Shown here one piece after another: positions 27,061-35,525 of a DNA stretch of 64,000 nt. Each line of letters begins with the position of its first letter. Position 1 is the first letter of the stretch. Both the position numbers and the translations under genes were made by a program. The stretch is from Petrimonas mucosa (lineage in GTDB: Bacteria; Bacteroidota; Bacteroidia; Bacteroidales; Dysgonomonadaceae). Where the stretch lies: NCBI RefSeq assembly GCF_900095795.1, contig NZ_LT608328.1:186001-250000 (forward strand), written 5' to 3'. The notes under the pieces were generated by a model, which saw only the letters and a list, made by a program, of their open reading frames with translations, searched no databases and had not been told where the DNA came from.

Positions 27061-28472
27061 CACTGTTGTCCGATAAAACTTTTTTCTGAAGAAGTACGAG
27101 GGCAAATCTGAGTTTGCCCATCGTACTAATAATTGTAGCTTTGTATTTAGCACAAAACAAGACTACAATGAACAAAAGTACTTATTTTTTCGGACAATCG
27201 GTTTTCGGACAGCTCATATCTATGATAGATTCAGGAATCATCGCTCGAAACAGCAAACGCCACAAGGCTGATCATTACGTGAAACGTTTCATGGCCAAGG
27301 ATCACCTCATAAGCATGTTATTTTGTGTTTTCGCCAAATGCTCCTCCCTGCGAGAGGTGGCGGGCGCAATGCTCGGTCTTTCAGGCAAGACCAGGCATTT
27401 CCAACTCGGCCACATACCCTACAGGAGCACATTGTCGGACGCCAACAAGCGCCGGAGTGTTGATTTCTTCTCGGGCGTGTATCACGATTTGCTCCGCGAG
27501 TATCAACACGTGATCTCGGACACCCGGTTCAAGGCCGTGTTGAACAAGCAGGTCGAGATCTTCGACAGCACGGTCATCAGCTTGTTTCAGGACATCCTGA
27601 AGTGCGTCGGCAGAACACCCTCTAACGGTAAACGCAAAGGGGGGATCAAGGTGCACACCGTCATCAATGTGGACGAGCCCGTTCCCAAGATGGTATGGTT
27701 CACGTCCGCCGCCACGCACGACCACGCGCTGTTGAAGAAACTCAGCCCCGACGACAACACCATTTACGTCTTCGACAAGGGATACAACGACTACAAGGCC
27801 TTCAAGCTGTTCGGTAAGAAGGGGGCCGGCTTCGTCACCCGCATCAAGGACGACGCCGTTTACAAGGTGGAACAAGAGCTTCACGTTGAAGAATGCATTC
27901 ATAGCGGCGTGCTGGAGGACACCATCATAGAGGTGACCGTCAAGGAGGACAATGGGCAGGGCAAGCTGATGTTGCGCAAGGTGGTGTTCTACGACAGGGT
28001 GTTGAAACGCAAGTTCGAGTTCCTCACCAACCTGTTCGACCTTCGTCCCGACATGATAGCCGCCCTTTACAAGATTAGATGGCAAATTGAATTGCTGTTC
28101 AGGCAGTTAAAAGGTAACTTCCCCTTGAAGTACTTCCTCGGGGACAACGAGAACGCGATAAAAACACAGATATATTGCGCCTTGATCGTGAACCTCTTGC
28201 TCACGGTTGTTCAAAAGCGGTTGAAACGGCGCTGGGCATTCTCGAACCTGGTATCATTTTGCAGGATACACCTGTTCAATTACTTGCATTTGATGAGATT
28301 TTTAGAAAATCCGGAACGAGACTGGCAACGGGATGACAAGAATTTAGGGATGCTCACCCTTTTCAGGGGGGCGCTTACTTTTGAGAATAATAGAAAACTA
28401 AAAAAACATGTCTGATAATATGACGGTTGGAAGTCAAGCAAAATTAAAATCAGTTTTTATCGGACGGCAATG
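27061..28472 (+). mobile_element. IS4-family element, copy 1, complete
   Basis: 1412 bp. Left end CACTGTTGTCCGATAAAACT, right end complement CATTGCCGTCCGATAAAAAC (imperfect inverted repeats). A 9-bp target duplication ATTAACTTT flanks it (27052-27060 and 28473-28481). A hairpin made of a GGGCAAA...TTTGCCC stem lies between the left end and the transposase ATG. Closely related to the copy at 56165-57683. Confidence 0.9.
27168..28415 (+). CDS. IS4-family transposase (DUF4372 N-terminus), copy 1
   Basis: 415 residues from ATG at 27168; the frame extends upstream to 27114 but there it runs through the left-end hairpin, and both copies share the MNKSTYFFGQSVFGQL start. N-terminal DUF4372-like domain, then the DDE core: EIFDSTVISLFQ (Asp), IYVFDKGYNDYKAF (Asp) and the Y-(2)-R-(3)-E-(6)-K signature in YKIRWQIELLFRQLKG (Glu). 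All catalytic residues are present. About 90 percent of residues match copy 2; copy 1 has a longer C-terminus (LTFENNRKLKKHV) because of a frame difference at the end. Confidence 0.92.
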   Translation: MNKSTYFFGQSVFGQLISMIDSGIIARNSKRHKADHYVKRFMAKDHLISMLFCVFAKCSSLREVAGAMLGLSGKTRHFQLGHIPYRSTLSDANKRRSVDFFSGVYHDLLREYQHVISDTRFKAVLNKQVEIFDSTVISLFQDILKCVGRTPSNGKRKGGIKVHTVINVDEPVPKMVWFTSAATHDHALLKKLSPDDNTIYVFDKGYNDYKAFKLFGKKGAGFVTRIKDDAVYKVEQELHVEECIHSGVLEDTIIEVTVKEDNGQGKLMLRKVVFYDRVLKRKFEFLTNLFDLRPDMIAALYKIRWQIELLFRQLKGNFPLKYFLGDNENAIKTQIYCALIVNLLLTVVQKRLKRRWAFSNLVSFCRIHLFNYLHLMRFLENPERDWQRDDKNLGMLTLFRGALTFENNRKLKKHV

Positions 28473-28532
28473 ATTAACTTTTGATTTTGCATTAATTTAA
28501 AAACTGATTCTTTGATTAGAAAAGAGATCTTT

Positions 28533-28745
28533 TATTCTACAACAATTGCCCAATCAGAAACATATGGAGCTTCAAAAGTATAACTCCCTGACTTTTTCCT
28601 GCCCAGCATGATCTCCTTATACTCTTTTTTTGTATCAACCGCAATAGCTTTTTTTAGTTTCACCTGAAATGCTGTAATTAATAATATCTGTATCTTCTTT
28701 ATAAAATACGTACACTTCTGATTTACGCCAGTATCTCAATCGCTA
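28533..28745 (-). pseudogene. C-terminal fragment of a probable glycosidase, frameshifted
   Basis: Too short and broken for an ordinary gene call. On the minus strand a coding-like stretch reads RYWRKSEVYVFYKEDTD then INYSISGETKK, shifts frame within a run of seven A (T on the plus strand, about 28650-28656), and continues AIAVDTKKEYKEIMLG, SYTFEAPYVSDWAIVVE and a stop at 28533. It resembles the small beta domain that ends DUF4038-type glycosidases (compare the end of 25522-26940), so it is probably what remains of a paralogue. The upstream part is missing. Identification is by style only. Confidence 0.5.
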
Positions 28746-28839
28746 TCTGTGTCAGTTTCCCCAAATGTCATTATTCTTACAGAGAAATAGTCGTCTGTAG
28801 AGTCAAGCAGCAAGTTTATTCAAAATATCCAAATAAAAA

Positions 28840-28963
28840 CTGAAATGGTTTTTGGAAATTCACCTCTCGATCATCTGAATCACAGCCTCACACTGTTTAA
28901 CCTCCTGCATAATTAATTTATCATCAGGGTTCGGCTGTAAAACTACAAAAAAAATCGCATCCG
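28840..28963. repeat. Duplicated segment, copy B
   Basis: Second copy of the 25276-25400 segment, direct orientation, roughly 85 percent identical by eye. On the minus strand the open frame reads IFFVVLQPNPDDKLIM then QEVKQCEAVIQMIER-stop, against IFFVVLRPTPETKLIM in copy A. It separates the glycosidase fragment from the metallopeptidase gene. Confidence 0.7.
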
Positions 28964-28987
28964 GCGGTATCGGGCTCACTTTTTAAT

Positions 28988-28995
28988 TACCTTTG
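28988..28995 (+). promoter_or_regulatory. -7 box of the metallopeptidase gene
   Basis: TACCTTTG matches TAnnTTTG and stands 32 bp before the ATG at 29028; transcription would start near 29002. No clear -33 TTTG at ideal spacing. Confidence 0.55.
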
Positions 28996-29027
28996 CGGCA
29001 TAATGTTAATGTATAAACCAGAAAGAG

Positions 29028-31085
29028 ATGAGAACCCTATTGCCTGTTACGATACTCTTGGCTTTTGTTGTTTCCTGTAGTACCCACCCATCAAAAAAAC
29101 AGAATGAGATGTCAGATACCGGTTTTATTACTGAAGCGCAGCAAAACGAAGTTGTCTCAGCACTGAAAGATTCGTTGGGCGAACCCTCTTATTTCCGCAT
29201 CGAACGAGGTGTACGGCAAGTAGCTTCCCTCTGGCGGGAGTCGGATGGAAATGCAGATGCCTTTGCCGGATTTTGCAAGAACCATTTTATTGCCGATGAT
29301 GCGCAACTGGAGATCCTCTTCAGTACGCTCGAACGGAACTTTGAAGTGTTGGACGGATATTTCCACAAGATCGATCTCCTGCTGAAAGAGCCCATCCAAC
29401 TGGAACGTGGTGAGATCACCCCTGTAGATATGATTTTCGGTGGCTACGATGTGACTGCACACCTGAACGATGACCTCTATGCCAACAAGATTGCTTTTAT
29501 CACGGCGCTGAACTTTCCCTTCTACTCACTGCAGGAGAAGACGGAGATGGGTGAAAAATGGTCGCGAAAAGAGTGGGCCTACGCCCGGATGGGCGACCGC
29601 TTTACGGCACGGGTGCCGGCTGCCGTTCAGCAAAAAATCTCCGGAACTATTACCGAAGCTGACGCCTACATCTCCGACTACAATATTTTCATGGGAAAAC
29701 TGCGTAACGAGAACGGTGAGCAGCTCTTCCCCGACGGCATGAAGCTGATCTCGCACTGGGGTTTGCGCGACGAGCTGAAATCGAACTATGCCGATACTGC
29801 AAGAGGAGTGGAGAAACAACGGATGATCTACACCGTGATGAAGCGGATCATCGACCAGACTATTCCCCAACAGGTCATCAATAGCGATAGATTCATCTGG
29901 AATCCGGTTACAAACCAGCTGTCGGCAGACGGTGCCGAAACAGCAGCCACTCCCGAACCTGATACCCGGTACCGGGTCTTCCTGAACAATTTCCACGCCA
30001 TGCGTCAGCTCGACAGCTATTATCCGCACTACCCCACCCAGCTCGCCCGCGCCTTCGACGCCACCATGGAGATCCGGCAGGAAGATGTGGAGACCCTTTT
30101 CAAGGGGTTGCTCGCCTCGCCAGAAGTGAAAGAGGTGGCATCCTTCATCGAATCGCGCCTGGGGCGAAAACTGGAACCGTTCGATATCTGGTACGACGGG
30201 TTCAAGGCACGTGGGGGGATTCCGGAAGAGGAGCTTACAGCCATCACCTCCAGGAAATACTCCAACCCGAAAGCGTTGGAGGAGGATCTTCCCAATATCC
30301 TGATCAGGCTCGGCTGGAAGCCTGAAAAGGCCCAGGAAATCGCATCGCTCATCGTAGTAGACCCCTCCCGCGGTGCAGGACATGCCTGGGGTGCAACGAT
30401 GCGCAACGACTTCGCCCACCTGCGTACCCGAATCGGGTCGGACGGCATGGATTACAAGGGTTACAATATCGCCATACACGAGTTCGGTCACACGGTAGAG
30501 CAGACCATAACCATGAACGATGTAGATTTCCACACGCTTAACGGCGTTCCTAACACCGCATTTACCGAAGCTGTTGCCTTCCTATTCCAGAAAAGGGATC
30601 TCGAGTTGCTGGGACTAAAAAATCCCAATCCTGAAGATGAACACTACCTGGCTCTCGACAACTTCTGGGCCTGTTACGAGATCATGGGAGTCTCCCTGGT
30701 GGATATACGCGTATGGGAATGGCTCTACAGTCATCCCGATGCCACTCCCGCCCAGTTGAAGGAGGCGGTAATAACTGCCGCAAAAGAGGTATGGAATACC
30801 TATTATGCCGACGTGCTGGGAGGGAAAGATGAGACGTTGCTCGGGATCTATTCGCACATGATCGATTATCCGCTCTATCTGCCCAACTATCCCATGGGCC
30901 ACCTTATTGATTTTCAGATCGGTCAACAGGTTCGCGGCAAGAATCTCGCCGACGAGATGGACCGGATGTACACCCAGGGCCGGATCATTCCTCAACTGTG
31001 GATGAAGAATGCGGTTGGCTCCGGCATCTCCATCGAGCCGCTTCTGAAGTCGACAAAAGAGGCGTTGACAGCTTTAAAGAAATAA
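29028..31085 (+). CDS. M3-like zinc metallopeptidase lipoprotein
   Basis: 685 residues with a lipoprotein signal (LPVTILLAFVVSCSTHPS). The zinc site HEFGH is near residue 484 (IAIHEFGHTVEQTITM), with the third ligand probably the Glu of AFTEAVAFLFQ about 30 residues later. The helical architecture and the AGHAWG...RTRIG region before the site recall oligopeptidase/M3-M32-type gluzincins. It would cut peptides in the periplasm or at the surface. It stands alone between two non-coding stretches, with its own promoter box. tRNA-Ser follows 58 bp after its stop. The exact peptidase family is not certain. Confidence 0.82.
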   Translation: MRTLLPVTILLAFVVSCSTHPSKKQNEMSDTGFITEAQQNEVVSALKDSLGEPSYFRIERGVRQVASLWRESDGNADAFAGFCKNHFIADDAQLEILFSTLERNFEVLDGYFHKIDLLLKEPIQLERGEITPVDMIFGGYDVTAHLNDDLYANKIAFITALNFPFYSLQEKTEMGEKWSRKEWAYARMGDRFTARVPAAVQQKISGTITEADAYISDYNIFMGKLRNENGEQLFPDGMKLISHWGLRDELKSNYADTARGVEKQRMIYTVMKRIIDQTIPQQVINSDRFIWNPVTNQLSADGAETAATPEPDTRYRVFLNNFHAMRQLDSYYPHYPTQLARAFDATMEIRQEDVETLFKGLLASPEVKEVASFIESRLGRKLEPFDIWYDGFKARGGIPEEELTAITSRKYSNPKALEEDLPNILIRLGWKPEKAQEIASLIVVDPSRGAGHAWGATMRNDFAHLRTRIGSDGMDYKGYNIAIHEFGHTVEQTITMNDVDFHTLNGVPNTAFTEAVAFLFQKRDLELLGLKNPNPEDEHYLALDNFWACYEIMGVSLVDIRVWEWLYSHPDATPAQLKEAVITAAKEVWNTYYADVLGGKDETLLGIYSHMIDYPLYLPNYPMGHLIDFQIGQQVRGKNLADEMDRMYTQGRIIPQLWMKNAVGSGISIEPLLKSTKEALTALKK

Positions 31086-31124
31086 CTTTCAGGGTCTGAA
31101 GCGTGCAAATATCCAAAATTATTG

Positions 31125-31132
31125 TACCTTTG
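31125..31132 (+). promoter_or_regulatory. -7 box of tRNA-Ser
   Basis: TACCTTTG ending 11 bp before the first base of the mature tRNA at 31144; good spacing for a start near 31139. Confidence 0.6.
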
Positions 31133-31143
31133 TAACCTGATTA

Positions 31144-31230
31144 GGAAAGATGCCGGAGTGGTCGATCGGGGCGGTCTCGAAAACCGTTGTACTCTTACGG
31201 GTACCAAGGGTTCGAATCCCTTTCTTTCCG
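31144..31230 (+). tRNA. tRNA-Ser (anticodon CGA)
   Basis: 87 nt. Acceptor strands GGAAAGA (31144-31150) and TCTTTCC (31223-31229) pair fully, discriminator G. Anticodon loop CTCGAAA gives anticodon CGA. The long variable arm (TTGTACTCTTACGGGTACC region) marks a class II serine tRNA, and the T loop is GTTCGAATC. The 3' CCA is not encoded. A promoter box and a terminator flank it. Confidence 0.95.
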
Positions 31231-31237
31231 CAGAGAT

Positions 31238-31272
31238 GAGGGTGGGTCACAATGTGATTTCACCCTCTTTTT
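31238..31272 (+). terminator. Terminator of tRNA-Ser
   Basis: Stem GAGGGTG (31238-31244) with CACCCTC (31261-31267), then TTTTT. Directly after the tRNA. Confidence 0.75.
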
Positions 31273-31303
31273 ATTGGGATACCTTCTGAGAAGGTATCCC
31301 AAT
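31273..31303. promoter_or_regulatory. Perfect 13-bp inverted repeat upstream of umuDC
   Basis: ATTGGGATACCTT, loop CTGAG, AAGGTATCCCAAT. No T run follows on either strand, so it is not an ordinary terminator. It lies 68 bp before the umuD ATG and could be an operator or an RNA hairpin. Confidence 0.5.
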
Positions 31304-31361
31304 ATTCATTCCTCAGGAGGTTAAATTTATCTTGAGACACTCTCTTTTTTCAATTTTACAT

Positions 31362-31369
31362 TACATTTG
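31362..31369 (+). promoter_or_regulatory. -7 box adjoining the umuD start
   Basis: TACATTTG ends one base before the ATG at 31371. If used, the message would be leaderless or translation would begin at an internal codon. Confidence 0.4.
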
Positions 31370-31370
31370 C

Positions 31371-31811
31371 ATGATGAGAAAACTGTTTACATCGGCACAA
31401 ATTGAGATTTTCAAACCTGAGTTTTCAGAAGTGAAGATCCCCATGGCAGGCAGTGTGGCAGCAGGTCCATTCTCCAATGTGGACGATTTTGTAAGCGAAC
31501 GGATCGACCTGAACAAGCTGCTTATCCGGCATCCTGAGGCCACTTTTTATGCCCGTGTAAGGGGGAACTCCATGTTGGGAGATTTCAGCGATGGCGACCT
31601 GCTGGTTGTGGACCGGGCCGAGGAGTGGTCGCATGGCAGGATCGCTCTCTGTTACCTGGAAGGAGAGTTTACCGTAAAACGGATCCACCTCGAAAACGGG
31701 ATCTGTACGCTTATACCCTCCAATCCGAGTTATAAGCCTATTGTCATTACGTCGGAGAATACGCTTGTAGTGTGGGGCATCATTACCTACTCAATCTGCA
31801 GACATCCATGA
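31371..31811 (+). CDS. umuD: UmuD-like S24 peptidase, accessory subunit of Pol V
   Basis: 146 residues from ATG at 31371 (ATG 31374 also possible; the frame reaches back to a TTG at 31332). LexA-like self-cleaving fold: Ala-Gly-type cleavage region VAAGPFS near residue 29, catalytic Ser in [15 protein letters not shown] and catalytic Lys in [13 protein letters not shown]. After DNA damage RecA filaments would trigger trimming to UmuD', which joins UmuC to form a translesion polymerase. Its stop overlaps the umuC start by ATGA, so the two are translationally coupled. No classical SOS box was recognised, but a perfect 13-bp inverted repeat stands upstream. Confidence 0.9.
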   Translation: MMRKLFTSAQIEIFKPEFSEVKIPMAGSVAAGPFSNVDDFVSERIDLNKLLIRHPEATFYARVRGNSMLGDFSDGDLLVVDRAEEWSHGRIALCYLEGEFTVKRIHLENGICTLIPSNPSYKPIVITSENTLVVWGIITYSICRHP

Positions 31812-33067
31812 TTGCACTGATCGACTGCAACAATTTTTACGCATCGTGCGAGAGGGTTTTTAACCCTTCGCTCAACGGCAGACCTGTGGTTGTTCTCTCC
31901 AATAACGACGGGTGCGTCATTGCACGAAGCAATGAAGCGAAAGCAGTTGGCATCGCAATGGGAATCCCGGCCTTCAAGGTAGAAGAACTGCTCAAAAGAT
32001 ACAACGTGGCAGTCTACTCGGCCAACTTTGCCCTGTACGGCGATATGAGCCGCAGGGTAATGAGCATCCTGTCGGGATACTCTCCCCGGCAAGAGGTCTA
32101 CTCCGTGGATGAATGTTTTCTTGACCTGTCGGGAATAGCCACCCTGAAAGAGTATGGATTGCAGATGAAGGAACATGTGGGTAAATGGACCGGAATTCCC
32201 ATCAGCGTGGGTATAGCTCCCACCAAAGCTCTTGCGAAGATAGCTAACCGTATCGCGAAGAGATATCCTTCGCAAACGGGAGGGTGCTATGTGATGGATA
32301 CGGAAGAGAAGCGGATTAAAGCATTGAAGTGGTTGCCGATAGAGGATGTATGGGGTATCGGGAGAGGCAACGCGGCCAAGCTCCAACTGGCTGGAGTATT
32401 CAAGGCCATCGATTTTGCAGGGATGTCAGAGTCGTGGGTACGCAAAAACATGACGATCACAGGCGTAAACCTGCAGAAGGAGCTGAACGGAACAAGCTGC
32501 ATCGGGTTTGTTGGAGGGGAGAAGAGCAAGAGTTTCTCGGTTACCCGCACGTTTGAAACAGAGTACGAAACGTGGGACGAGATACGGGAGCGGGTGGTCA
32601 CATTTACCGCAATGGCTGCAGCAAAGATACGGAAACAGCAATCGCTCTGCAGCCGCTTAGTGCTGTTTCTGCAAACCAACTATTTCAAGGATACGGAAGA
32701 GCCGCTCTCGCAAAGCGTCGAAGTGAGGTTCCCCTTTTCCACATCCTCCACACTGGAGATTGTCGATTTCGCCATATCTGGATTGAAAAGAATCTACACA
32801 AGGGGCATGCGTTACAAAAGAGCCGGGGTAACACTCTACAACTTTATCGATGAAGAGCTCTGCCAACCTGCACTTTTTCCCGAGATGAACAGCAACCCCA
32901 GGCACAAGGAGCTGATGAAGGTGCTGGACGAAATCAACCAGGCCTCACCGTCGGGGGGAGTCAGGCTGGCCTCTCAGGATGCACGCATGTTCAAGATGCA
33001 TCAGCAGCACCTCTCCAGGCGTTACACCACAGATATACGGGACATTTTGCAGGTGAAATGCGACTAG
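31808..33067 (+). CDS. umuC: UmuC, Y-family translesion DNA polymerase
   Basis: 419 residues from ATG at 31808, inside the ATGA overlap with umuD. The frame extends to 31772 but the family start is [18 protein letters not shown]. Palm metal ligands: Asp in LIDCNN and the Asp-Glu pair in [12 protein letters not shown]. Fingers/palm segment [18 protein letters not shown], thumb helix-hairpin [16 protein letters not shown], and little-finger domain with a C-terminal DUF4113-like tail ([13 protein letters not shown]). It copies past damaged bases with low fidelity. Five bp separate its stop from the convergent mnmD. Confidence 0.93.
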   Translation: MIALIDCNNFYASCERVFNPSLNGRPVVVLSNNDGCVIARSNEAKAVGIAMGIPAFKVEELLKRYNVAVYSANFALYGDMSRRVMSILSGYSPRQEVYSVDECFLDLSGIATLKEYGLQMKEHVGKWTGIPISVGIAPTKALAKIANRIAKRYPSQTGGCYVMDTEEKRIKALKWLPIEDVWGIGRGNAAKLQLAGVFKAIDFAGMSESWVRKNMTITGVNLQKELNGTSCIGFVGGEKSKSFSVTRTFETEYETWDEIRERVVTFTAMAAAKIRKQQSLCSRLVLFLQTNYFKDTEEPLSQSVEVRFPFSTSSTLEIVDFAISGLKRIYTRGMRYKRAGVTLYNFIDEELCQPALFPEMNSNPRHKELMKVLDEINQASPSGGVRLASQDARMFKMHQQHLSRRYTTDIRDILQVKCD

Positions 33068-33072
33068 CAAGC

Positions 33073-33741
33073 CTATTTTCTGACCGCCCTCAACATCTCC
33101 CTCTTTCCGGGTGGACCCGGAAGTCGCTCAACAACGAAACCGGCATCTGCCAGCATTCTTCTCACGCTTCCCTTGGCACAGTAGGTTGTCAGCACGCCAC
33201 CTTCAGCCGAAACGGCGTAGAGCCTGTCGAAAACCTGCCGGGTCCACATTTCAGGCTGCTTGTCGGGCGCAAAAGCATCAAAGAAGATAAGATCGAAGCT
33301 GTTCTCCGGATAGAATAGCGACGGATTGCTGAAATCGAGCCGTATCTTCAGCAACGAGAAATTTTGTGTAACCTGGCTCCGTATCTCCCACTCCGTCGTG
33401 TGTAACTTGTTAAAAAGAGCCTGCCGCGAGGGATCGATCAGCCCGGCATAATTCAGTTTTCCTGCATCGTCCGCTGCAACGGGATAGAGTTCAATCGACG
33501 TGTAATCTACCACCCGGCATCTCTCCTCCGCCTCACACAACGTGAGGAACGCATTCAATCCGGTCCCGAAACCAATCTCCAGCAGCCTCACTTCACTTTT
33601 CAGACAATAGCTGAGCCCGGCATCGATATAGACGTGCATCGACTCCTGTATGGCCCCATGCGTAGAGTGGTAATGCTCGTTCAGTTCGGGGACGAAAAAG
33701 GTGTGCGAACCGTCTTCAGTTATTTCAAATTGGATGTTCAT
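33073..33741 (-). CDS. mnmD: tRNA wobble-uridine methyltransferase MnmD-like
   Basis: 222 residues from ATG at 33741 (ATG at 33750 and 33759 are possible but the second lies inside the likely promoter leader). SAM-dependent methyltransferase fold: motif I LLEIGFGTGLNAFLTL, then the DUF752/MnmD segment FDLIFFDAFAPDKQPEMWT and LTTYCAKGSVRRMLADAGF. It methylates aminomethyl-uridine at tRNA position 34 in the mnm5s2U pathway. It is the free MnmD domain without the MnmC oxidase partner, as is common in this phylum. Convergent with umuC and divergent from znuA. Confidence 0.9.
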   Translation of the reverse strand: MNIQFEITEDGSHTFFVPELNEHYHSTHGAIQESMHVYIDAGLSYCLKSEVRLLEIGFGTGLNAFLTLCEAEERCRVVDYTSIELYPVAADDAGKLNYAGLIDPSRQALFNKLHTTEWEIRSQVTQNFSLLKIRLDFSNPSLFYPENSFDLIFFDAFAPDKQPEMWTRQVFDRLYAVSAEGGVLTTYCAKGSVRRMLADAGFVVERLPGPPGKREMLRAVRK

Positions 33742-33760
33742 GCTGTTCATTAACTGCAAA

Positions 33761-33768
33761 CAAAATTA
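33761..33768 (-). promoter_or_regulatory. -7 box of mnmD
   Basis: Minus-strand TAATTTTG, 20 bp before the ATG at 33741; supports that start. Confidence 0.45.
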
Positions 33769-33809
33769 GAAAATCTTTGTTTATACCTTTCCCGTTGCAC
33801 TATTTATCT

Positions 33810-33817
33810 TATTTTTG
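33810..33817 (+). promoter_or_regulatory. -7 box of znuA-znuC
   Basis: TATTTTTG, 32 bp before the znuA ATG at 33849. It lies inside the upstream extension of the open frame, which supports the later start. No Zur-type palindrome was recognised. Confidence 0.5.
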
Positions 33818-33848
33818 TAACAGATACATCAACCAAAAAGAGAACCGG

Positions 33849-34745
33849 ATGAGCAGATACTCCTTTACGCTCGCTTTTGCACTGTTGCTTCTTGCCTGCC
33901 ATCCCGGCCGGGAGAAGAAGGCAAACGTGCTGACAGTGACCATCGAGCCGCAACGCTATTTCCTGGAGCGGATCGTAGGCGATAAATTTCAGGTAAACAC
34001 GCTTGTTCCTCCGGGTTCAAGCCCCGAAACCTTCGAACCCTCTCCTTCCGCCATGATAAAGCTGGGAGAGAGCCGGGCATATTTCAAAGTCGGTTTCCTG
34101 GGATATGAGAATGCCTGGGCAAACAGGCTTGCCGAAAACAACCCCGATATGAAGATCGTGGATTGCTCAACCGGAATCGAGCTGATCTACGGCGGACATG
34201 ACCATCATGATCATGACCATGCGCATGGGGATGCGGAACACGATCACGACCATGCAGAGGCTGTAGATCCGCATGTGTGGAGTTCTGCTAGGAATGCGCT
34301 CATTTTTTCGCAAAACATGCTGAATGCGGTAGTGGAAATTGATGGTGAGAATGCCGGTTATTACCGCGACAATTTCGAAAAACTGTCACAGAAGATCATC
34401 GAGACCGACTCGGTATTGACCGGGCTCTTGAAGGAGATTCCTTCCCGCAGTTTCATCGTTTACCATCCCGCACTGGCCTATTTTGCCCGTGACTACGACC
34501 TGGAACAGTACAGCATCGAGTTTGAGGGGAAGAATCCCTCTCCCGCCCAGATGAGGGAGCTGGTGGATCTGGCAAGGGCCGAAAATATCAAGACCGTGTT
34601 TGTCCAGCAGGAGTTTGACATCAAAAACAGCGAAGTCATTGCACGTGAGATCGGAGCCCAATCGCACACCATCAACCCGCTGGCTTATGCATGGGACGAA
34701 GAGTTGATCCGTATTGCCCGACTTTTAGCCAAACAGGAGAGATGA
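33849..34745 (+). CDS. znuA: Zinc ABC transporter substrate-binding lipoprotein
   Basis: 298 residues from ATG at 33849; lipoprotein signal SFTLAFALLLLACHPG. Cluster A-I solute-binding fold: TVTIEPQRYFLERIVGD, PPGSSPETFEPSPS, metal ligands expected in VDPHVWSS, VYHPALAYFARDY and the late acidic segment. A His/Asp-rich loop (GHDHHDHDHAHGDAEHDHDH) between residues 118 and 138 is typical of zinc-binding members. It captures zinc (or manganese) outside the inner membrane. Its stop overlaps the znuC start (ATGA). Confidence 0.9.
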   Translation: MSRYSFTLAFALLLLACHPGREKKANVLTVTIEPQRYFLERIVGDKFQVNTLVPPGSSPETFEPSPSAMIKLGESRAYFKVGFLGYENAWANRLAENNPDMKIVDCSTGIELIYGGHDHHDHDHAHGDAEHDHDHAEAVDPHVWSSARNALIFSQNMLNAVVEIDGENAGYYRDNFEKLSQKIIETDSVLTGLLKEIPSRSFIVYHPALAYFARDYDLEQYSIEFEGKNPSPAQMRELVDLARAENIKTVFVQQEFDIKNSEVIAREIGAQSHTINPLAYAWDEELIRIARLLAKQER

Positions 34746-35512
34746 ACCCTATCATTGAAATAGAAAAGCTGCATGTCGGTTACGAGAATAAGCCCGATGT
34801 ACTGAAAGAGGTTTCACTCACCGTATTTGAAAACGATTTTCTGGGCATTATCGGACCCAATGGAGGGGGAAAGACTACCCTGCTGAAGGCAATCATGGGA
34901 TTACAGGCTCCCTCCTCCGGCAGAATCTCGTTTTTCGAGGATGGGAGAAGGGTGAACCATATCAATATCGGGTACCTGCCTCAGATCAACCAAATCGATA
35001 AAAAGTTCCCAATCAGTGTCCATGAGGTGATTCTCTCCGGGTTGACACTCCGGGGTAAATTCATTAAACGATACAGGGCTGAAGATAAACAGAGAGTTGA
35101 GCCGATTGCCGTGAAAATGGGTGTCGAGGACCTGTTGCACAGGGCTATCGGAGAACTTTCGGGGGGGCAGTTGCAACGCGTACTGCTGGGACGTGCCATT
35201 ATCGACAACCCCAGACTTATCATTCTCGACGAACCGAGTTCGTATGTGGACAAACGGTTCGAGAACAACTTTTACAAACTGTTGGACGAGATAAACAGGG
35301 AGATCGCGATCGTACTGGTCTCTCACGATGTAGGGACCATTATCTCGCAGGTGAAAAACATTGCCTGTGTCAATCAGACCCTGCATTACCACAGCGGAAG
35401 CAATATCTCTCAAGAGTGGCTGATGGGGGCATATGACTCTTGCCCCATTGAGATTATCGGCCACGGGGCCCTTCCTCACCGGGTACTGCTACAGCACGAC
35501 CACGATCACTAG
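34742..35512 (+). CDS. znuC: Zinc ABC transporter ATP-binding protein
   Basis: 256 residues from ATG at 34742, in an ATGA overlap with znuA; the longer frame from 34691 lies inside znuA. Walker A GPNGGGKTTLL, Q-loop LPQINQID, signature LSGGQLQRVLLGRA, Walker B LIILDEPSSYVD, H-loop VLVSHDVG. The C-terminus is His-rich (LLQHDHDH), as in zinc transporters. The usual third gene, a znuB permease, does not follow; the next gene is asd on the other strand. The permease is probably elsewhere in the genome. Confidence 0.9.
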   Translation: MNPIIEIEKLHVGYENKPDVLKEVSLTVFENDFLGIIGPNGGGKTTLLKAIMGLQAPSSGRISFFEDGRRVNHINIGYLPQINQIDKKFPISVHEVILSGLTLRGKFIKRYRAEDKQRVEPIAVKMGVEDLLHRAIGELSGGQLQRVLLGRAIIDNPRLIILDEPSSYVDKRFENNFYKLLDEINREIAIVLVSHDVGTIISQVKNIACVNQTLHYHSGSNISQEWLMGAYDSCPIEIIGHGALPHRVLLQHDHDH

Positions 35513-35525
35513 GAGGAGTAGCTCC

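Noticed and set aside
27381-28085. Minus-strand frame of 234 codons in IS4
   Set aside because: Antisense to the transposase in both copies; kept open by codon bias, not by selection that I can see.
29526-30533. Minus-strand frame of 335 codons
   Set aside because: Antisense to the metallopeptidase, including its HEFGH site; a shadow.
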